DNA of 64,000 bases, taken from Plectrocnemia conspersa. Lineage: Eukaryota; Arthropoda; Insecta; Trichoptera; Polycentropodidae. The stretch is taken from contig VTFK01000507.1 of the NCBI GenBank assembly GCA_009617715.1, forward strand, positions 62,001-126,000. The letters are read 5' to 3'. The notes below the pieces were generated by a model. The model did no database searches, was not told the DNA's origin, and worked only from the letters and a program-made list of their open reading frames with translations. Positions 61,165 to 64,000 of the stretch are shown here, one piece after another. A program made the position numbers and the translations under genes. How positions within the stretch are numbered: position 1 is the first letter of the stretch; every line of letters starts with the position of its first letter.

Positions 61165-61276
61165 ATTCACGTCAAAAGCAATAAAATCGTGTCGGCGCCG
61201 TTGCAGTGGGAACGCTCGGTAATGAGCGTTTCCACTGTGACGGCGACGGCACGATTTTATTGCTTTTGACGTGAAT
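61165..61276. repeat. Near-perfect palindrome, 53-bp arms and 6-base loop
   Basis: Left arm 61165-61217 and right arm 61224-61276 are reverse complements with five mismatches in 53, around the loop GGTAAT. The inner 34 bp (CAGTGGGAACGCTC, loop, GAGCGTTTCCACTG) looks like the two tips of another hAT-type element joined with almost no interior. The outer arms carry CGTCAAAAGCAATAAAATCG. It lies inside the hAT element and would form a very stable hairpin. Confidence 0.95.
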
Positions 61277-61376
61277 TCTAAATATTACGAATCTTATTGA
61301 AATCGAAATATTAAAAAACGACCACTGACTGGCAAATTTTTTCCCCGCCCAGTAAAAACCTGAAATGACGTCCCTG

Positions 61377-64000
61377 TGAACATTGTTACAGGTTTTGTTC
61401 CTAAACTTTTGACCAGTAGTGTATATGTATACAAATTGAATACCAGAGAAAATTATATAAGCGTTAGAAAGCTATTTCTGGATCAGCAAAGCATATTTGG
61501 TTTATTCTTTTTGTGCTGGTCCGAATCGAAAAGGGCTGATCATCTCAAATCTTGAAGCCTAAATTCTAGGCGTTTATTTAAAAAATATCCACTGGAAGGT
61601 GAAAGTTTTGCTATTGATCCTTTTATGTCAATCAATATTACAACAGCTCTGCCAAAAGTTTTCTTACATGCGATTTTCGTAATTGTTTACTGTGACAAAA
61701 TATCCACAATACTATTGTTGATAGAAAGCTTAATTAGGGGTTTGGTACCTGCTCGAAGAACGCCTATCTCTTGCTGCTTGTAGTGGCATTCTTTTATTAA
61801 CCGTTTTTGTGTCATGGTATATTTTTTTGGAATAAAAAAATATATGTTAAAGTGAGACCTGTCAAGGAATATTAAAATCCAAAAGGAGCCTCTGTGTGCA
61901 ATTTCCAGTGTATTTGAAAACTATTTGCAGCCGCTAAAAATCGAAATGCTAGGGTTGTCACAACAAAACAATATTTATACATGTACAATTATAGGGTTGT
62001 CACAAACAACATATTTATACAAAGTAAAAAATACATATTTTGTATAAAATATAAACCAGCAATATAACAACAATACAAAATATTTTTGGCATTTCTTTGC
62101 ATGTCACCCCATCATCTAACGCGTTAAATTTGGTCGAAAAGTATCATAGAAGGGATACCCCTAACTGAATCTTTAATAAACAAAAATATTTTTAGTCAAG
62201 TTGTACACCAATTATCATTTGTTATTAAAAGTTACATTTCATATATTACAAAGGCGCACCCTGGTGACGTTGAAAAGAAGAACATTAATTTTAGCCATTT
62301 TTAAGACAGCTATTCAAAGGGTAATAATTATAAAATATAAACCTAAATAGTCTTGTAATATTGTTTTGTAGCGTAAGTAGCAGATTCTGTAAATGCCCCG
62401 TATGTGGCTCTTGGCATTATGGTCATGCAACAACTGAGCCCCGTATGTGGCTTGTGGCATTAGAACAGCTAACGCGAATCCCTTCAACTCCACTTGTCAA
62501 AGCTAACAATTATTGCTGGGTATTAAGTAGTGCCCTTTGAATTTTCAATGTGTATGGTTTTTTTAAAAGCTTTTTTGCCCACTTTTTTGTATTTTTATTG
62601 AAAAATATTATCCTAGGTTTATAAAATAATCATAATGCTAAGAAAAATATTAAATAAAAAGTAAATTTTCATTTCGCTGATTGATGTGTTTACAAAATGA
62701 CATAAATCTTGAGCTTGTTCTCTTATTATCTAACATAAAATATAATAAATATAATGTTATAACCCAACATAAAACAATTTAATTCAAAGTATGTTTGAAA
62801 TTTTTCTTGTGGCATTGTATTTTTCTGGTTGGCGACTTCTTCTTGCTACGTATGCCAAATGCTTTATGTAATTTAGACGTTAGCTTTTAGCTAGTCCATA
62901 CACTTATTTTTGTGATTGTGTTTAGTGCACCGTGCAATTAAAAGGTTCTGCAAATATGACTTTATTATTGGGTACATTAGATTGTGTGCTATTTATTAAA
63001 TGCATTTTATTCTTCTTTTCGATATTTTTTAACTTGCTAACATACTTATGAGATGCCTCAATATCTTCATCCACTTATTTGGCGTTTCAAAATTTTTTGA
63101 ACAAAGCATTACAATTTAGACATGTCATCAATTATATCATTATTGTATATTTTTCGTTCAGTAAATTGCGAGATATATTTTTCTCGTGAGGTTTTCATTT
63201 GATTGACCCTCATATATTATTCTCGCGAGTCATTGAGTGTCGTTCACTCTGCTGAGTAGTGAACAGTGCTAGATGAAAATAAAAGTGTATAAAAAATAGT
63301 ACGCCTGGTAATCCTAATTGCGATTTACCCTATTTTTTGTATGTTGTTTTTCTGTAAAGTTGCGAACATTTGGTCAGTCGATCTTGTTCTTTCTCTTCCA
63401 GTGTATTCCTTGACGTTTCTACAAGTTGTTGTACTGGTTCTTAATTTATAATTTAAAATTATTTATGGTGTTAAGGTGTTTTTAAAAATCATCAATTGAT
63501 GCTACTTAACAATCTCATTAAATATATTGAAACAATATTTCATGCCATTGAAACATTAACGAAGTAACAAGTTCCCAAACTCATTTTCCTTTTCGAACAT
63601 CATAACATCAACGATGAACGTCCTTAACATTTATTTAATGTTATCAAGAACAGTGATGAATCGTTTAAAAACCAATCCTTGTTGCCTTGTAAATTATAAT
63701 ATATAATAGCTTATAATTAATTATATGGAAGTCACTAATTCCCAAACATTTGGTTTGGTGTTTTAATATACTAATTTGTAGGTATTGTTTGTGACTAAAT
63801 AACGCAGTTAACATACTGTGCTTACACCTGTCAGGTTACAACGGAAGATTTTAAAAAATCGTTATAAATTGACTTCCTCCCTAGCAATGAGTCCAAAGAA
63901 CTGGAGTATATTTTTGAGTGCTCATTTTTGCTGTCTAACCTAGCATGCATACTACGATGTATAACCGAGTTGTTCTGGGATCTTCGTATTTTCTATTCAT
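61377..64000. other. AT-rich intergenic DNA to the window end
   Basis: No gene seen. A 42-base offset tandem duplication of AGGGTTGTCACAA plus flank lies at 61950-62034. CCCCGTATGTGGCT occurs twice, at about 62395 and 62441. The remainder is AT-rich with no recognised family. Confidence 0.45.

Larger units (their letters stand above)
59627..61376 (-). mobile_element. hAT element with both ends, decayed
   Basis: The 1750-bp element ends, read inward, are CAGAGACGTCATTTAAGG and CAGGGACGTCATTTCAGG (16 of 18 identical). It is flanked by TGAACTTC (59619-59626) and TGAACATT (61377-61384), a 6-of-8 target duplication. It carries transposase remnants on the minus strand, a G-run near the left end and a large palindrome at 61165-61276. 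A deleted relative lies in transporter intron 3, and a C-terminal transposase fragment of the same family at 28.8-29.4 kb. The shortened length and broken frames show it cannot be autonomous. Confidence 0.85.

Overview
This window is AT-rich animal nuclear DNA, most likely from an insect. The three protein-coding genes have short-to-medium spliceosomal introns with GT..AG borders and encode proteins whose closest remembered relatives are insect ones: a Tret1-type sugar transporter, Mediator subunit 20 and the ER-stress protein Herp. The rest is intergenic or intronic DNA with degraded mobile elements typical of insect genomes (Jockey-like non-LTR elements, mariner, Tc1, several hAT families and a tRNA-like SINE). 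I cannot name the order or species from sequence alone.

Layout. 1-30 kb: no gene I can support. It holds remnants of a Jockey-like non-LTR family, two SINE copies, a mariner remnant, two tandem duplications, and several GC/CpG-richer unique islands that may be regulatory or 5' noncoding exons but have no recognisable protein. 30.1-38.1 kb (+): a four-exon Tret1-like MFS transporter of 834 residues, with a 356-residue hydrophilic N-terminal exon, and with MITEs and non-LTR fragments in its introns. 38.1-43.9 kb: very AT-rich intergenic DNA. 43.9-44.8 kb (-): MED20, four exons, 209 residues. 46.0-52.3 kb (+): Herp (HERPUD family), five exons, about 403 residues, arranged head to head with MED20 across about 1.2 kb. 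53-64 kb: a transposon graveyard with a Jockey-like reverse transcriptase pseudogene, a Tc1-like transposase pseudogene with a hAT MITE inside it, a hAT element with both ends and a near-matching 8-bp target duplication, a strong 53-bp-arm palindrome, and one isolated GC-rich block.

The genes do unrelated jobs (solute uptake at a membrane, transcription by RNA polymerase II, ER-associated degradation), and nothing suggests a shared operon-like function. The most interesting biology is the transporter: its fold motifs are intact, but several residues known in GLUT/Tret1 proteins for substrate contact or helix packing are replaced. The clearest structural observations are two nested transposon insertions (a hAT MITE inside a hAT relic with a perfect 8-bp duplication, and a hAT MITE inside a Tc1 relic) and the palindrome. 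I did not find a convincing new defence, mobile or regulatory system.
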